DNA of 64,000 nucleotides from JACDER01 sp963717765 (GCA_963717765.1 CAVQWX010000004.1:310001-374000), one strand, 5' to 3'. Positions 35,181 to 44,800 are shown, counted from the stretch's first letter. Numbers and translations are program-made. The notes: a model not told the origin generated them from the sequence alone.

Positions 35181-36587
35181 ATGGAATGCGACGTCGCGGT
35201 ACTAGGAGGCGGGCCTGGCGGCTATACGGCCGCCATCCGGGCCGCGCAGCTGGGCGCGAGGACCGTCTGCATCGAGAAGGAGCCGGAGCTCGGCGGCACC
35301 TGTCTGCGCGTCGGCTGCATCCCGACGAAGGCTTGGGTCCAGACCGCGTTCTTCCTGAAGGCGGCAGAGGAGAGCTTCTCCAAGCTGGGCGTGAATGTGA
35401 GCGAGCCGCAGCTCGACTTCGCGAAGGCGAACGAGTGGAAGTCCGCCGTATCGCGCCAGATGACCCAGGGCGTCGCCACGCTGTTCAAGGCGAACGGCGT
35501 CGAGTGGGTGAAGGGCGAGGGGCGGTTCAAGGACGCGAACACGATCGCCGTGCAGGGCGGGGAGGACGTCACCTTCAAGTCCGCGGTCGTGGCGACAGGC
35601 TCGTTCCCGCTTCGCCCGCCCATCGAGGGGCTCGACTCGGAGCTGTGCGTCGACTCGACCGCGCTCCTTGCCCAGACCGAGGTTCCGCGCCGGCTCGTCG
35701 TCCTCGGTGGGGGCATCATCGGCTGCGAGTTCGCCTCGATCTTCAGCCGTTTCGGCTCGGATGTGACGATCATCGAGATGCTCCCGGGCCTGATCCCACA
35801 GGAGGACGCGGATGCGTCCAAGGAGCTCGCCAAGCAATTCGGCAAGCGCGGGATCACCCTCCAGCTGGAGAAGCAGTGCAAGAAGGTCGAGGAGTCCGGC
35901 GGCGCGCTCACCGTCCATTTCGGCGAGGGCGAGACTGTCGAAGCCGACCTCATGCTCGTCTCGGTCGGCCGGGGCCCGCTCGTCGAGGGGCTCGGCCTGG
36001 AGGACATCGGCGTCGAGCTCGACCGGCGCAACGGCATCGCAGCGGACGAGCATCGCCGCACGACCGTTCCGCACATCTACGCCGTGGGCGACTGCGCCGG
36101 CTACTGGCAGCTCGCGCACACGGCGTTCCGCGAAGGCGAGGTCGCGGCCGAGAACGCGATGGGACACGACGCCGTGGTCGACAACCGCGGCGTGCCGCGC
36201 CCGATCTACACCGATCCGGAGATCGCGGGCGTCGGCCTCACCGAGGCGGAGGCGCGCGAGCAGTACGGCGACGACGTCGCCGTCGGCAGGTTCCCCTGGG
36301 TTGCGAACGCGCGCGCGGTCATGCAGGACGAGACGGTCGGCTGGGTCAAGTCGATCCACGAAACCCGCTACGGCGAGCTCCTGGGGCTCGTCATGGTCGG
36401 CCCGCACGTGACCGACCTGGTCGAGGCCGGAGTCGTCGCGCTCGATGCCGAGGCAACGGTCGAGACGGTCGCGGACGGCATGGCGCCGCACCCGACGCTC
36501 TCCGAGGCCATCAAGGAGGCCGGCCTCGTCGCGCTCGGTCGCCCGATCCATGTCGGGGCGCGGAAGAGGGCGGCCACGAAGGCCTAA
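35181..36587 (+). CDS. lpdA: Dihydrolipoyl dehydrogenase (E3)
   Basis: A 468-residue flavoprotein disulfide reductase. FAD-binding GGGPGGYTAAIRAAQLG opens the protein. The redox-active pair is in GGTCLRVGCIPTKA (Cys41, Cys46). The NAD-binding motif is VLGGGIIGCEFASIFSRFGSDVT, the second FAD motif is HIYAVGDCAGYWQLAHTAFREG, and the C-terminal interface ends with the catalytic His-Glu region ADGMAPHPTLSEAIKEAG. It reoxidises dihydrolipoamide of 2-oxoacid dehydrogenase complexes; the E1-E2 genes at 15.7-18.9 kb are the probable partners. Divergent from the regulator cluster, only 27 bases away. Confidence 0.96.
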   Translation: MECDVAVLGGGPGGYTAAIRAAQLGARTVCIEKEPELGGTCLRVGCIPTKAWVQTAFFLKAAEESFSKLGVNVSEPQLDFAKANEWKSAVSRQMTQGVATLFKANGVEWVKGEGRFKDANTIAVQGGEDVTFKSAVVATGSFPLRPPIEGLDSELCVDSTALLAQTEVPRRLVVLGGGIIGCEFASIFSRFGSDVTIIEMLPGLIPQEDADASKELAKQFGKRGITLQLEKQCKKVEESGGALTVHFGEGETVEADLMLVSVGRGPLVEGLGLEDIGVELDRRNGIAADEHRRTTVPHIYAVGDCAGYWQLAHTAFREGEVAAENAMGHDAVVDNRGVPRPIYTDPEIAGVGLTEAEAREQYGDDVAVGRFPWVANARAVMQDETVGWVKSIHETRYGELLGLVMVGPHVTDLVEAGVVALDAEATVETVADGMAPHPTLSEAIKEAGLVALGRPIHVGARKRAATKA

Positions 36588-36600
36588 CGAAAGGAGACCG

Positions 36601-36852
36601 ATGAAGATACTGACGAGGCGAAACGCGATGCTCGGCTGGGCCACGTGGAAGGCCGCCAAGGGGATCGCCAAGTACCAGAAGGCGAAGAAGGCGCTCCCGA
36701 ATCCGACCGCGAAGAAGACGTCCAAGAAGAAAAAGGCCGGGAAGGCCCTCGCCGGCGCCGCTGCGGCGGCGGGAGTGACCGCGCTCGTCAAGCGCAAGCG
36801 CGGCCAAAGCGACAGCTACCCGCCTGACCCGTCGGACAGCAGCAGCGAGTAG
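36601..36852 (+). CDS. Lys/Ala-rich small protein, unknown
   Basis: An 83-residue protein starting at ATG 36601 with a well-placed GAAAGGAGA upstream. The first half (RRNAMLGWATWKAAKGIAKYQKAKKA) is an amphipathic helix, then a run of lysines (KKTSKKKKAGKALAG), an Ala-rich helix (AAAAAGVTALVKRKRG) and an acidic Ser/Asp/Pro tail (PPDPSDSSSE). The composition suggests nucleic-acid or membrane-surface binding. Its stop TAG shares a base with the GTG start of hisC. I recognise no family. Confidence 0.65.
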   Translation: MKILTRRNAMLGWATWKAAKGIAKYQKAKKALPNPTAKKTSKKKKAGKALAGAAAAAGVTALVKRKRGQSDSYPPDPSDSSSE

Positions 36853-37982
36853 TGGCAGGCGCGGCGCGTGTTCCCGAGGGCGTCGTTCGCCGCGCGCTCG
36901 CGAGCGTCAGGGCCTACGAGCCGGGGAAGCCCGTCGAGGAGGTCCAGCGCGAGCTCGGGCTCGAGCGAGTGGTCAAGCTCGCCTCGAACGAGGGCCCGTT
37001 CCCTCCGTTTCCCGCCGCGCTCGAGGCCATCGAGCGCACCGCCCATGAGTCGAACCGCTACCCGGATGGGGGCTCCTACCTGTTGCGCGCCGCCCTTGCC
37101 GACCGCCACGGCGTCCGCTTCGAGGAGGTTGCGGTCGGAGCGGGCGCGGACGGGCTGATTGACTGCGTCTCGCAGGCGACGCTCGATCCCGGCGACGAGA
37201 TGGTCTGCGGCTGGCCGTCGTTCGCGAGCTACGTGATCGACGCGCTGAAGCTCGGGGCGGTTCCGAAAACAGTCCCGCTCGTCGACCACCGCTACGACCT
37301 CGAGGCGATCCTCGAGGCCGTGGGCCCGAAGACCAAGCTCGTCTTCCTCTGCAATCCGAACAACCCGACCGGGACGATGAACACGCGCGCCGAGCTCGAC
37401 TCGTACTTCGACCGGGTTCCGGGCCACGTCCTGACCGTGCTCGACGAGGCCTACTTCGAGTACCTCGACGACCCCGAGTATCCGGACGGCATCCAGGAGT
37501 ACGCGAAGGCCGGGCACGCCGTCCTCGTCCTGCGGACGTTCTCGAAGATGTACGGACTGGCGGGGCTGCGGGTCGGCTACGGCGTCGGCGCTCCGGAGCT
37601 CGTGACCGCGCTGAGCAAGGTGCGCCGTGCGTTCGACGTCAACCAGCAGGCCCAGGCGGCCGCGCTCGCGAGCCTGGACTCGCCCGAGGAGGTGAACCGG
37701 CGCCGCCGCGTCAACGCGGATGGTCTCGCACAGCTGGAGCGGGTGCTGCGTGAGCATGGCTTCGATCCCGCGTCGCCCTCGGTGACGAACTTCCTCTTCT
37801 TCGAGGTCGGCGACGACGCGACGGCGTTCTTCGAGCAGCTGCTGCGCGAGGGCGTGATCGTGAGGCCGATGGGCGCCTTCGGAGCTCCGGGGGCGATCCG
37901 CGTGACTGTCGGGACGCCCGAGGAGAACGAGTTCTTCGCGGAGGCCCTCGGCAAGGTTCTGGCGCACGCGCCGAGCGCCTAA
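36852..37982 (+). CDS. hisC: Histidinol-phosphate aminotransferase-like (HisC family)
   Basis: A 376-residue PLP-dependent fold-type I aminotransferase. Signatures: VVKLASNEGPFPPFPAALEAI (HisC N-terminal motif), NRYPDGGSYLLRAALADRHGV, KLVFLCNPNNPTGTMN, the Asp/Tyr pair in VLDEAYFEYLD, the PLP-lysine motif VLRTFSKMYGLAGLRVGYGV, and the phosphate/carboxylate Arg in GAIRVTVGTPEENE. It transfers an amino group from glutamate to imidazole-acetol phosphate; some actinobacterial homologues also act on aromatic amino acids. No other his gene is nearby. GTG 36852 overlaps the upstream stop. Its end overlaps the convergent glycosylase-fusion gene by four bases. Confidence 0.9.
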   Translation: MAGAARVPEGVVRRALASVRAYEPGKPVEEVQRELGLERVVKLASNEGPFPPFPAALEAIERTAHESNRYPDGGSYLLRAALADRHGVRFEEVAVGAGADGLIDCVSQATLDPGDEMVCGWPSFASYVIDALKLGAVPKTVPLVDHRYDLEAILEAVGPKTKLVFLCNPNNPTGTMNTRAELDSYFDRVPGHVLTVLDEAYFEYLDDPEYPDGIQEYAKAGHAVLVLRTFSKMYGLAGLRVGYGVGAPELVTALSKVRRAFDVNQQAQAAALASLDSPEEVNRRRRVNADGLAQLERVLREHGFDPASPSVTNFLFFEVGDDATAFFEQLLREGVIVRPMGAFGAPGAIRVTVGTPEENEFFAEALGKVLAHAPSA

Positions 37983-39103
37983 TCGAGTTGGGGTACCCCC
38001 CCCAATCCGCGAGAGACCCGTAGCCTCTCTCCCGGCGCCACCAGTTCTCGAAGCACTCCCCCGACACGAAGAACAGCGGATCGTTCGCGATCCGGTCCAA
38101 GTCGCGGGTCATAGAAGCACGCGACTCTTCGGCCTCGAACAATGACTTCGACATCGCTCCGTTCCGCAGGGAAAAAACGCTTCCCATCCGAGGGTAACCG
38201 AACCTGCCCTCGGGCGAGGTCATTCTCGGTGATGACTTGGCTCTGTGCCGCTTGTGTGGACGACTGCTCGGCTGTTCCTCCAAGAGTGTTCAACAATTCA
38301 TGATCGATGCGCTGGGTTTCCTCGGCTGAGGCGTACGGCCCGGAGAGAAGAAATGTCCGAGCCCCCTCGAAGTCCGAACCGCGTCCTGGCCGAGTCGAGG
38401 CTCCCAGCAGCTGACGACCAGGCTCGGCGAACGCGAATAGGATCATCCCAGGCTTCCAAGCTCTGACCTTTGCAATCAAGCTCTCGACACCGGCAGCGAG
38501 CTCATCTCTCGAGACCTCCCGGCTCGACGTGCTCGGGCGCTTGACGAGGTCGGTGAGCCCATGGCCGGACCGCGCAAAGGCGTCGTCTTCTGCTCCCGGC
38601 TCCGGATCCACGAGCAAGCCGAGCCGCTCCAGTCGTCGCCACAACCGGGTTCCGATGCGGCCCTGGTAGTAGTGGCCGGCTGCGACGGAAACGGGCGCAG
38701 GATTGATGCCGACGAGGAGGATGCCACCCGGCTGGGGCGGAATATCCTCGAGCGTCTCGATCGACTGGCCTAGCCACTCTTCGCAGCTGCGATGTCCCTT
38801 AGGGAAAAGCTCGTGCAACCGCTCCTCGACGTTCCGACCGCTCAGCGGATACGCGACTCCAGCCGTGCGAACCAAATCGAGAAGCTCCCACTGCGTGATT
38901 CCTGCCTCCTCAGCGGCGCGCCCGAGCGACATCTCGCCACTCTGGTATTCACGAACAGCCCGTTCGAGCTCCCACTGCTCAATCGAACGCTCGAGGAGGC
39001 GGCGGATCACGATCCCGCGGTCGAGCGATTCCTCCCGGGCCACACGTTCAAGTGCAGCGAGAAGATCGGGTTCTAGTCGGATGTTGACCTGCTCAGTCTT
39101 CAT
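37979..39103 (-). CDS. RHH/UPF0175-like antitoxin fused to Mug-family DNA glycosylase
   Basis: A 374-residue single frame with four parts. Residues 1-45 (TEQVNIRLEPDLLAALERVA) are a ribbon-helix-helix. Residues 45-100 (YQSGEMSLGRAAEEAGITQW) match the UPF0175 antitoxin helix-turn-helix. Residues 125-277 are a Mug/TDG-type glycosylase: motif A GILLVGINPAPVSVAAGHYY with Asn134, then GHGLTDLVKRPSTSSREVSRDEL and SGPYASAEETQRIDHELLNTLG. Residues 297-374 (LPSDGKRFFPAERSDVEVIV to RLRVSRGLGG) are an unidentified domain. Mug enzymes excise uracil or mismatched bases. ATG 39103 overlaps the PIN toxin gene by 11 bases. Base composition looks less GC-rich than its surroundings, suggesting transfer. Confidence 0.82.
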   Translation of the reverse strand: MKTEQVNIRLEPDLLAALERVAREESLDRGIVIRRLLERSIEQWELERAVREYQSGEMSLGRAAEEAGITQWELLDLVRTAGVAYPLSGRNVEERLHELFPKGHRSCEEWLGQSIETLEDIPPQPGGILLVGINPAPVSVAAGHYYQGRIGTRLWRRLERLGLLVDPEPGAEDDAFARSGHGLTDLVKRPSTSSREVSRDELAAGVESLIAKVRAWKPGMILFAFAEPGRQLLGASTRPGRGSDFEGARTFLLSGPYASAEETQRIDHELLNTLGGTAEQSSTQAAQSQVITENDLARGQVRLPSDGKRFFPAERSDVEVIVRGRRVACFYDPRLGPDRERSAVLRVGGVLRELVAPGERLRVSRGLGGVPQLD

Positions 39104-39623
39104 TGACCATCCCTCCGAGATGTCGTTCAATTGCTTGGACCGCTTCAGTCGAAGCGTTCGCGGCAACGGCCACTCGCCGGAGCAGCTCAATCGCCGAATC
39201 TGCATCAATGTGCCCTTGGCGGTAGCCCAAGACCGGAAGGAACAGTGTCGACAAAGCCTTGATTCCTAGACCCCTGGCGACTCGGGACGCCCGACCTTCG
39301 TCGACGATCGCCCATCCGGTTTCGACGCCGACCGCGAGGACCTCGCTCTCACCCAAGCCCAAGCGATACGAGGCGCGAAAGGCCTCCGCGCGACTTCGCG
39401 TAGCTCGTGAGAGGCCGATCCGGCGAAGTGTGCCTCGAGTCGCCGCCCGCTGGATGGCGCCAACGTCTGGTGCACCGATACGGATGCCTTCTTCGACCGA
39501 TTCCCTCCATACAGACGGGGCGACCGCGATCGTTCTGATGCACTCAGCAGCTGTCTCGAACGCGTCCGCCTTGGCGAGGTAGATGAGAGTCGAGGCATCA
39601 GCCGGCGCCTCCTCTGGTTCCAT
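39093..39623 (-). CDS. DUF3368-like PIN-domain toxin
   Basis: A 176-residue PIN-type nuclease. Acidic active-site residues are recognisable in DASTLIYLAK (first Asp), LGLGESEVLAVGVETGW (Glu) and AIVDEGRASRVARGLG (third Asp). The closing TLFLPVLGYRQGHIDADSAIELLRRV is the usual DUF3368 C-terminus. DUF3368 proteins pair with UPF0175 antitoxins and are predicted RNases. It is transcribed first and overlaps the downstream antitoxin-glycosylase fusion, the reverse of the commonest antitoxin-first order. ATG 39623 is covered by the palindrome at 39621-39646. Confidence 0.85.
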   Translation of the reverse strand: MEPEEAPADASTLIYLAKADAFETAAECIRTIAVAPSVWRESVEEGIRIGAPDVGAIQRAATRGTLRRIGLSRATRSRAEAFRASYRLGLGESEVLAVGVETGWAIVDEGRASRVARGLGIKALSTLFLPVLGYRQGHIDADSAIELLRRVAVAANASTEAVQAIERHLGGMVNED

Positions 39624-39646
39624 TCGCTATCACATAGTAGCAAATG
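39621..39646 (-). promoter_or_regulatory. Palindromic operator over the PIN toxin start
   Basis: CATTCGCTA (39621-39629) and TAGCAAATG (39638-39646) form an inverted repeat with one mismatch and an 8-base spacer. On the minus strand, TACTAT in this region could be the -10 box, which would place the transcript start at about the ATG. RHH antitoxins usually bind such palindromes to autorepress their operon. It also lies 34 bases upstream of the divergent meaB gene. No convincing -35 box was seen. Confidence 0.6.
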
Positions 39647-39679
39647 ATCTGGGAGAGGCGCCACTTTAGAGTCTTAGGC

Positions 39680-40663
39680 ATGGCCAAGCGCCGCGAATGG
39701 ACGGGCGAGACGCTCGCCGCGGGAGTGCGCTCCGGTGACAGGCGCGCGCTCGCCCGCGCGATCACGCTCGTCGAGAACTCCGATCCGCTCGCCTATCAGC
39801 TCGTGCGCGACCTCTATCCGGACACCGGACAGGCATACACGATCGGGATCACCGGCCCACCGGGCGTGGGCAAGTCCACGCTGATCGCCTCGCTCATCCG
39901 CCATGTCCGGGCCGAGCAGCGCACCGTCGGGGTCATCTCCGTCGATCCCTCCAGCCCGTTCTCGAAGGGCGCGTTGCTGGGCGACCGCATCCGGCTCGCC
40001 GAGCACTTTCTCGACCCCGAGGTCTTCATCCGCTCGATGGGCACACGTGGCCACCTGGGCGGCGTTGCCGAGACGACCCTCCAGGCGATGCTCGTGCTGG
40101 ACGCGGCAGGCAAGGACCTGCTGTTCGTCGAGACGGTCGGCGCCGGGCAGAGCGAGGTGGAGGTCATCGGGATCGCGGACACCGTTGTGCTCGTGCTCAT
40201 GCCCGGCTCGGGCGATTCCGTCCAGGCGCTGAAGGCGGGGATCATGGAGATTCCGGACGTGATCGCGATCAACAAGATGGACCACCCGGCCGCGAAGACG
40301 ATGCTGAACGAGGTGCGCTCGATCCTCTCGCTCGACCGTGAGCGATCCTGGCGCCCGCCGATCGTGCTGACCGAGGCGGCGCGCGACGAGAACGTCCCCG
40401 AGCTCTGGGAGAAGGTCGAGGCGCACCGCGCGCACCTCGAGGGCGAAGGGCTGCTCGAGGAGCGGCGGCGGAGGAACCTGGCCGGCGAGGTGTTCGCGGT
40501 CGCGTCGGGCCGAGCCAAGCTCCACCTCGAGCACGCGGTGGAGGACGATCCCGAGCTGCGCCGCGTCCTGGACGCCGTCCAGTCGCGCTCTCTCGACCCC
40601 TTGACAGCGGTGCGGGAGATACTCCAGAAGGTGTTCCACGTTGACGGCGAAAACGGCACCTAG
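39680..40663 (+). CDS. meaB: Methylmalonyl-CoA mutase-associated GTPase MeaB
   Basis: A 327-residue G3E-type GTPase. P-loop ITGPPGVGKSTLIASLI, the metal/switch segment VISVDPSSPFSKGALLGDRIR, RSMGTRGHLGGVAETT, DLLFVETVGAGQSEVEV (Walker B and switch) and the base-specificity motif VIAINKMDHP are all in place. MeaB loads and protects adenosylcobalamin on methylmalonyl-CoA mutase. No mutase gene is in the window. I use ATG 39680 because the frame upstream, open to 39644, runs into the divergent toxin promoter. Its end overlaps the TTG start of the threonine dehydratase gene by 23 bases. Confidence 0.94.
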   Translation: MAKRREWTGETLAAGVRSGDRRALARAITLVENSDPLAYQLVRDLYPDTGQAYTIGITGPPGVGKSTLIASLIRHVRAEQRTVGVISVDPSSPFSKGALLGDRIRLAEHFLDPEVFIRSMGTRGHLGGVAETTLQAMLVLDAAGKDLLFVETVGAGQSEVEVIGIADTVVLVLMPGSGDSVQALKAGIMEIPDVIAINKMDHPAAKTMLNEVRSILSLDRERSWRPPIVLTEAARDENVPELWEKVEAHRAHLEGEGLLEERRRRNLAGEVFAVASGRAKLHLEHAVEDDPELRRVLDAVQSRSLDPLTAVREILQKVFHVDGENGT

Positions 40664-41837
40664 CCTCGAAGAGATCCAGGCTGCGCAGCGCCGGATCGCA
40701 GGGATCGCGCGGGTCACGCCGGTCTACAGCTCGGAGACGTTCTCCCGCCTGACCGGCCGGCCCGTGCACCTGAAGGCGGAGAACCTCCAGCGAACAGGCG
40801 CCTTCAAGGTCCGCGGAGCGGTCAACAAGATCGCGCTCCTGACCCCCGAGGAGCACGCCGCCGGCGTCGTCACGGCGAGCGCCGGAAACCACGGCCAGGC
40901 CGTGGCCTGGGCGGCGCGCGAGGCCGGGGCGCTCGCGCGCATCTTCATGCCGCAGCACACGCCGATGGCGAAGATCGAGGCGACCCGGAACTACGGGGCC
41001 CGGACACACCTGCACGGCGAGACGTTCGAGGAGGCGCTCGCCGCCGCGGTCGACCACGCCGAGTCCGAGGACGCCACGTTCCTCCACGCCTTCGAGGACA
41101 AGCAGGTGATCGCGGGACAGGGGACGATCGGTCTCGAGCTCCTGGAGCAGGTTCCCGACCTCGAGACGGTGATCATCCCGATCGGCGGAGGCGGGCTCGC
41201 CTCCGGCATCGCGCTTGCCATCAGGGCGGTGAAGCCCAACGCGCGCCTGGTGGGCGTGCAGACGGCAGCGTTCGCGCCTCTCGCCGGCGGTGAGGTCGGC
41301 GGCTTCACGATCGCGGAGGGCATCGCGGTGAAGCATCCGGGCGAGCTGACCTCCTCGATTCTGCGCGAGGCCCTGGACGACATCGTCATCGTCACCGACG
41401 AGGAGATCAGCCAGGCGATCGTCCTCCTGCTCGAGCGGACGAAGCTCGTGGTCGAGGGTGCGGGTGCGGCGCCTGTCGCCGCCCTGCTCGCCGACCGCGT
41501 GGGCGGTGAAGGGCCGGTCGTCGCGGTCCTCTCGGGCGGAAACATCGACCCGACGTTGCTGATCTCGGTCATGCGGCACGGGCTCTCGCTCTCCGGGCGC
41601 TATCTCGTCCTGCGCACGCGCCTGCCGGACCGGCCGGGCGAGCTGATCAAGCTCCTCTCGCTCGTGGCCGAGGAGATGGGGAATGTCCTCTCCGTCGAGC
41701 ACCACCGCGAGGGCATGGACATGCCGGTGACCGAGAGCGAGATCGAGCTGACACTGATGATGCGCGACCAGGCGCACTGCGCGGAGCTCGTGACGGCGCT
41801 GGAGACGCACGGCTACCCGGTCGAGCGGGTGCAATGA
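40641..41837 (+). CDS. ilvA: Threonine ammonia-lyase (dehydratase)
   Basis: A 398-residue PLP enzyme of the short catabolic/biosynthetic type with a single C-terminal ACT domain. The PLP lysine is in KAENLQRTGAFKVRGAVN, the Ser/Asn-Gly loop is SAGNHGQAVAWAA, and the phosphate-binding glycine loop is IPIGGGGLASGIALA. The C-terminal ACT-like part opens with LRTRLPDRPGELIKLLSLVAE. It converts threonine to 2-oxobutanoate and ammonia. The TTG start at 40641 lies inside meaB; both meaB (propionyl-CoA route) and this enzyme bear on 2-oxobutanoate/propionate metabolism. Its stop overlaps the ATG of the cyclase gene. Confidence 0.93.
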   Translation: MTAKTAPSLEEIQAAQRRIAGIARVTPVYSSETFSRLTGRPVHLKAENLQRTGAFKVRGAVNKIALLTPEEHAAGVVTASAGNHGQAVAWAAREAGALARIFMPQHTPMAKIEATRNYGARTHLHGETFEEALAAAVDHAESEDATFLHAFEDKQVIAGQGTIGLELLEQVPDLETVIIPIGGGGLASGIALAIRAVKPNARLVGVQTAAFAPLAGGEVGGFTIAEGIAVKHPGELTSSILREALDDIVIVTDEEISQAIVLLLERTKLVVEGAGAAPVAALLADRVGGEGPVVAVLSGGNIDPTLLISVMRHGLSLSGRYLVLRTRLPDRPGELIKLLSLVAEEMGNVLSVEHHREGMDMPVTESEIELTLMMRDQAHCAELVTALETHGYPVERVQ

Positions 41838-44800
41838 GCGCACGCCGCGAGCGCAAGGTCGTGACGGTGCTCTTCGCCGACCTGGTCGGCTTCACCTCGC
41901 GCGCGGAGTCGCTCGACCCCGAGGACGTCGAGGCGATCCTCGGCCCGTACCACGAGCGGCTGCGCTCCGAGCTCGAGCGCTTCGGCGGCACTGTCGAGAA
42001 GTTCATCGGCGACGCAGTCATGGCACTCTTCGGCGCGCCGGTCGCGCACGAGGACGACGCAGAACGGGCCGTTCGCGCGGCGCTCGCGATCCGTGAGTGG
42101 GCCGAGGAGCAGCGAGAGCTCGAGGTGCGGATCGGGATCACCACCGGCGAGGCGCTCGTCTCGCTCGACGCCCGTCCGGAAGCGGGACAGGGGATGGCTT
42201 CCGGTGATGTCGTGAACACGGCCGCGCGGCTGCAGGCCGCGGCGCCCGTCAACGGCATCCTCGTGGACGAGACGACCTTCCGAGCGACCGAACGTGCGAT
42301 CAACTTCGGCGACGAAGGCCTGATCGAGGCGAAGGGAAAGGCCGAGCCGATCCGGGTCTGGGAGCCGGATGAGGCGCGGGCGCGCTTCGGGGTCGACGTC
42401 GTCCAGCAGCTGGAGACGCCGCTCTTCGGCCGGGAGAAGGAGCTCGACTTCCTGGTAGACGCCTTTGCACGCGTGCGGGCCGACCAGCAGCCGCAGTTGG
42501 TGACCCTCGTCGGCGTGCCCGGGATCGGCAAGTCGCGGCTGGTCTACGAGCTCTTCCTCGCCGGCGAACGCATTCCCGACTTGATCTTCTGGCGCCAGGG
42601 ACGCTCGCTCCCGTACGGCGAGGGAGTGACGTACTGGGCTCTGAGCGAGATGATCAAGGCTCACGCCGGGATCCTCGAAACCGATTCGGCGCAGGTGGCT
42701 ACGGAAAAGCTCGATCTCGGCGTTCGCACCGCGCTCGACGATGCCGCGGATGCGGACTGGGTCGTCCGGCGGCTGCAGCCGCTCGTCGGTCTCGGCTCGG
42801 ACCAGGAGCTGAGCGAGGATCAGCGCAGCGAGTCGTTTGCCGCCTGGCGCCGCTTCTTCGAGGCACTGGCCGAGCGCAGCCCGCTCATTCTCGTGTTCGA
42901 GGACATCCAGTGGGCCGACGACGGCCTGCTCGATTTCATCGACTACCTGGTCGAGTGGGTGAGCGACCTGCCGGTCTTCGTCGTGGCTACCGCGCGACCC
43001 GAGCTGCTGGAGCGACGGACGGCGTGGGCCGGAGGGAAGGTCAACGCCGCCACCGTCCAGCTCCAGGCCCTGTCCGAGGACGACACGGCGCGGCTCATCT
43101 CGGCGCTGCTCGAGCAGGCGGTGCTTCCGGCAGAGACGCAGGCCGTCCTGCTCGCGCGCTCGGGTGGCAACCCGCTCTATGCGCAGGAGTTCGTCCGGAT
43201 GCTGATCGACCGCCGCTATCTGCGCCGCGAGGGCTCCGGATGGGGACTCGAGCAGGGCGTTCACCTGCCGCTGCCGGAGTCGGTCCAGGGTGTGATCGCG
43301 GCGCGGCTGGACGCTCTTCCCCAGGAGGAGAAGGAGCTTGTGCAGAACGCGTCCGTGCTCGGCAAGGTCATCTGGGAGGGCGCCCTTGCCGCCGTCGCGA
43401 AGCTGCCGCGCCCGGTAGTCGAGGAGCGGCTGCATGCCCTGCGGCGCAAGGAGTTCATCCGGAGCGAGCGCCAGTCTTCGGTCGCCGGCGAGACGCAGTA
43501 CTCATTCCTCCACCAGCTGATGCGCGACGTCGCCTACGGCCAGATCCCGCGGGCGGCCCGCGCCGAGCGGCACAGGCGCGCCGCGGAGTGGCTCGAGTCG
43601 CTCCCGGCCGACCGGGCCGAGGACCGGGCCGAGATGCTCGCTCACCACTATCTGTCGGCGCTCGAGTTCGGGCGCAGCGCGGGACAGGACGTCTCGGCCG
43701 TCGCTGCCCCTGCACGGTTGGCCTTTCGCGAAGCCGGCGAGCGAGCATTCGCCCTGATCGCGGTCGAGCAAGCCGCGCGGTTCTTCTCGGCGGCGCTCGA
43801 GCTGTGGCCGGAGGACGACCCCGAGCGCCCCCGGCTCCTGCTGAGGCTCGCCTATGCGAGGTCGTACGGACGCGCTCTGGACGAGAGCTTCTTCCAGGCG
43901 CGGGATGCGCTGCTGGAGGCCGGCGAGCACGAACTAGCGGCCGAGGCGGAGGTCCTGATCGGGCGAACCGCCTGGGAGCAGGGAGACCAGGAACGCGCCT
44001 TCGCCCATCTCCGCCGTGCGCACGAGCTCGTGCGGGACGCTCCGGTGTCGCATTCGAAAGCGCTCGTCCTCCACTGGCTGTCGCGCTCGCTCGCACTCGC
44101 CGATCAGATCGACGAGGCGATCGTCCTCGGGCGGGAGACGATCGCGATGGCGGAGGTCCTCGGCCTCGACGAGCTGCGCGCGAACGCGCTCACGACGATG
44201 GGGTTCACGCGCTTCACCACCGGCGACCTCGGAGGTCTCGCCGACGCGGAGGAAAGCATCGAGATCGCGCGCGCCGCCAACTCGCCGGACGTCGTCCGTT
44301 CGCTCGGAAACTACGCGAGCTGCTTGAAGGATCTCGGCGAGATCGCGCGGGCCGCCGAGATCATCGAGGAAGCTCGAGCAGGCGCGGTCAGGCTCGGTCG
44401 CGGCATCTACATCTCGTGGCTCGACGGTGAAGGGCTCATCTACCGGTACTACGACGGGCGCTGGGAAGACGCCCTCGAGCTCGCGGAGCAGATGACCGAG
44501 GAGTTCGAAACCAGCGGTTCCCCGAGCTTCATGGAGGCGGCCGTCCGCGCCTATCGGGCGCTGATGCTCCTCGCCCGCGACGCCCCGGAGGCGGCGCTCT
44601 GGGAGACCGTCAGGTCGCTCGAGCTCGCGCGCCGGGCAAAGGACGCGCAGGTGCTTCACCCCGCTTTGGGTACCTACGCCGTGGTGCGGTCGCGGCTCGG
44701 ACTGCTCGACGAGGCCGTGCGGGCGGCCGACGAGCTGCTCGAGGACTGGAGCCAGGGGACGATGCTCGGGACGGCCGAATGGCTGCTCGATCTCGCGTAC

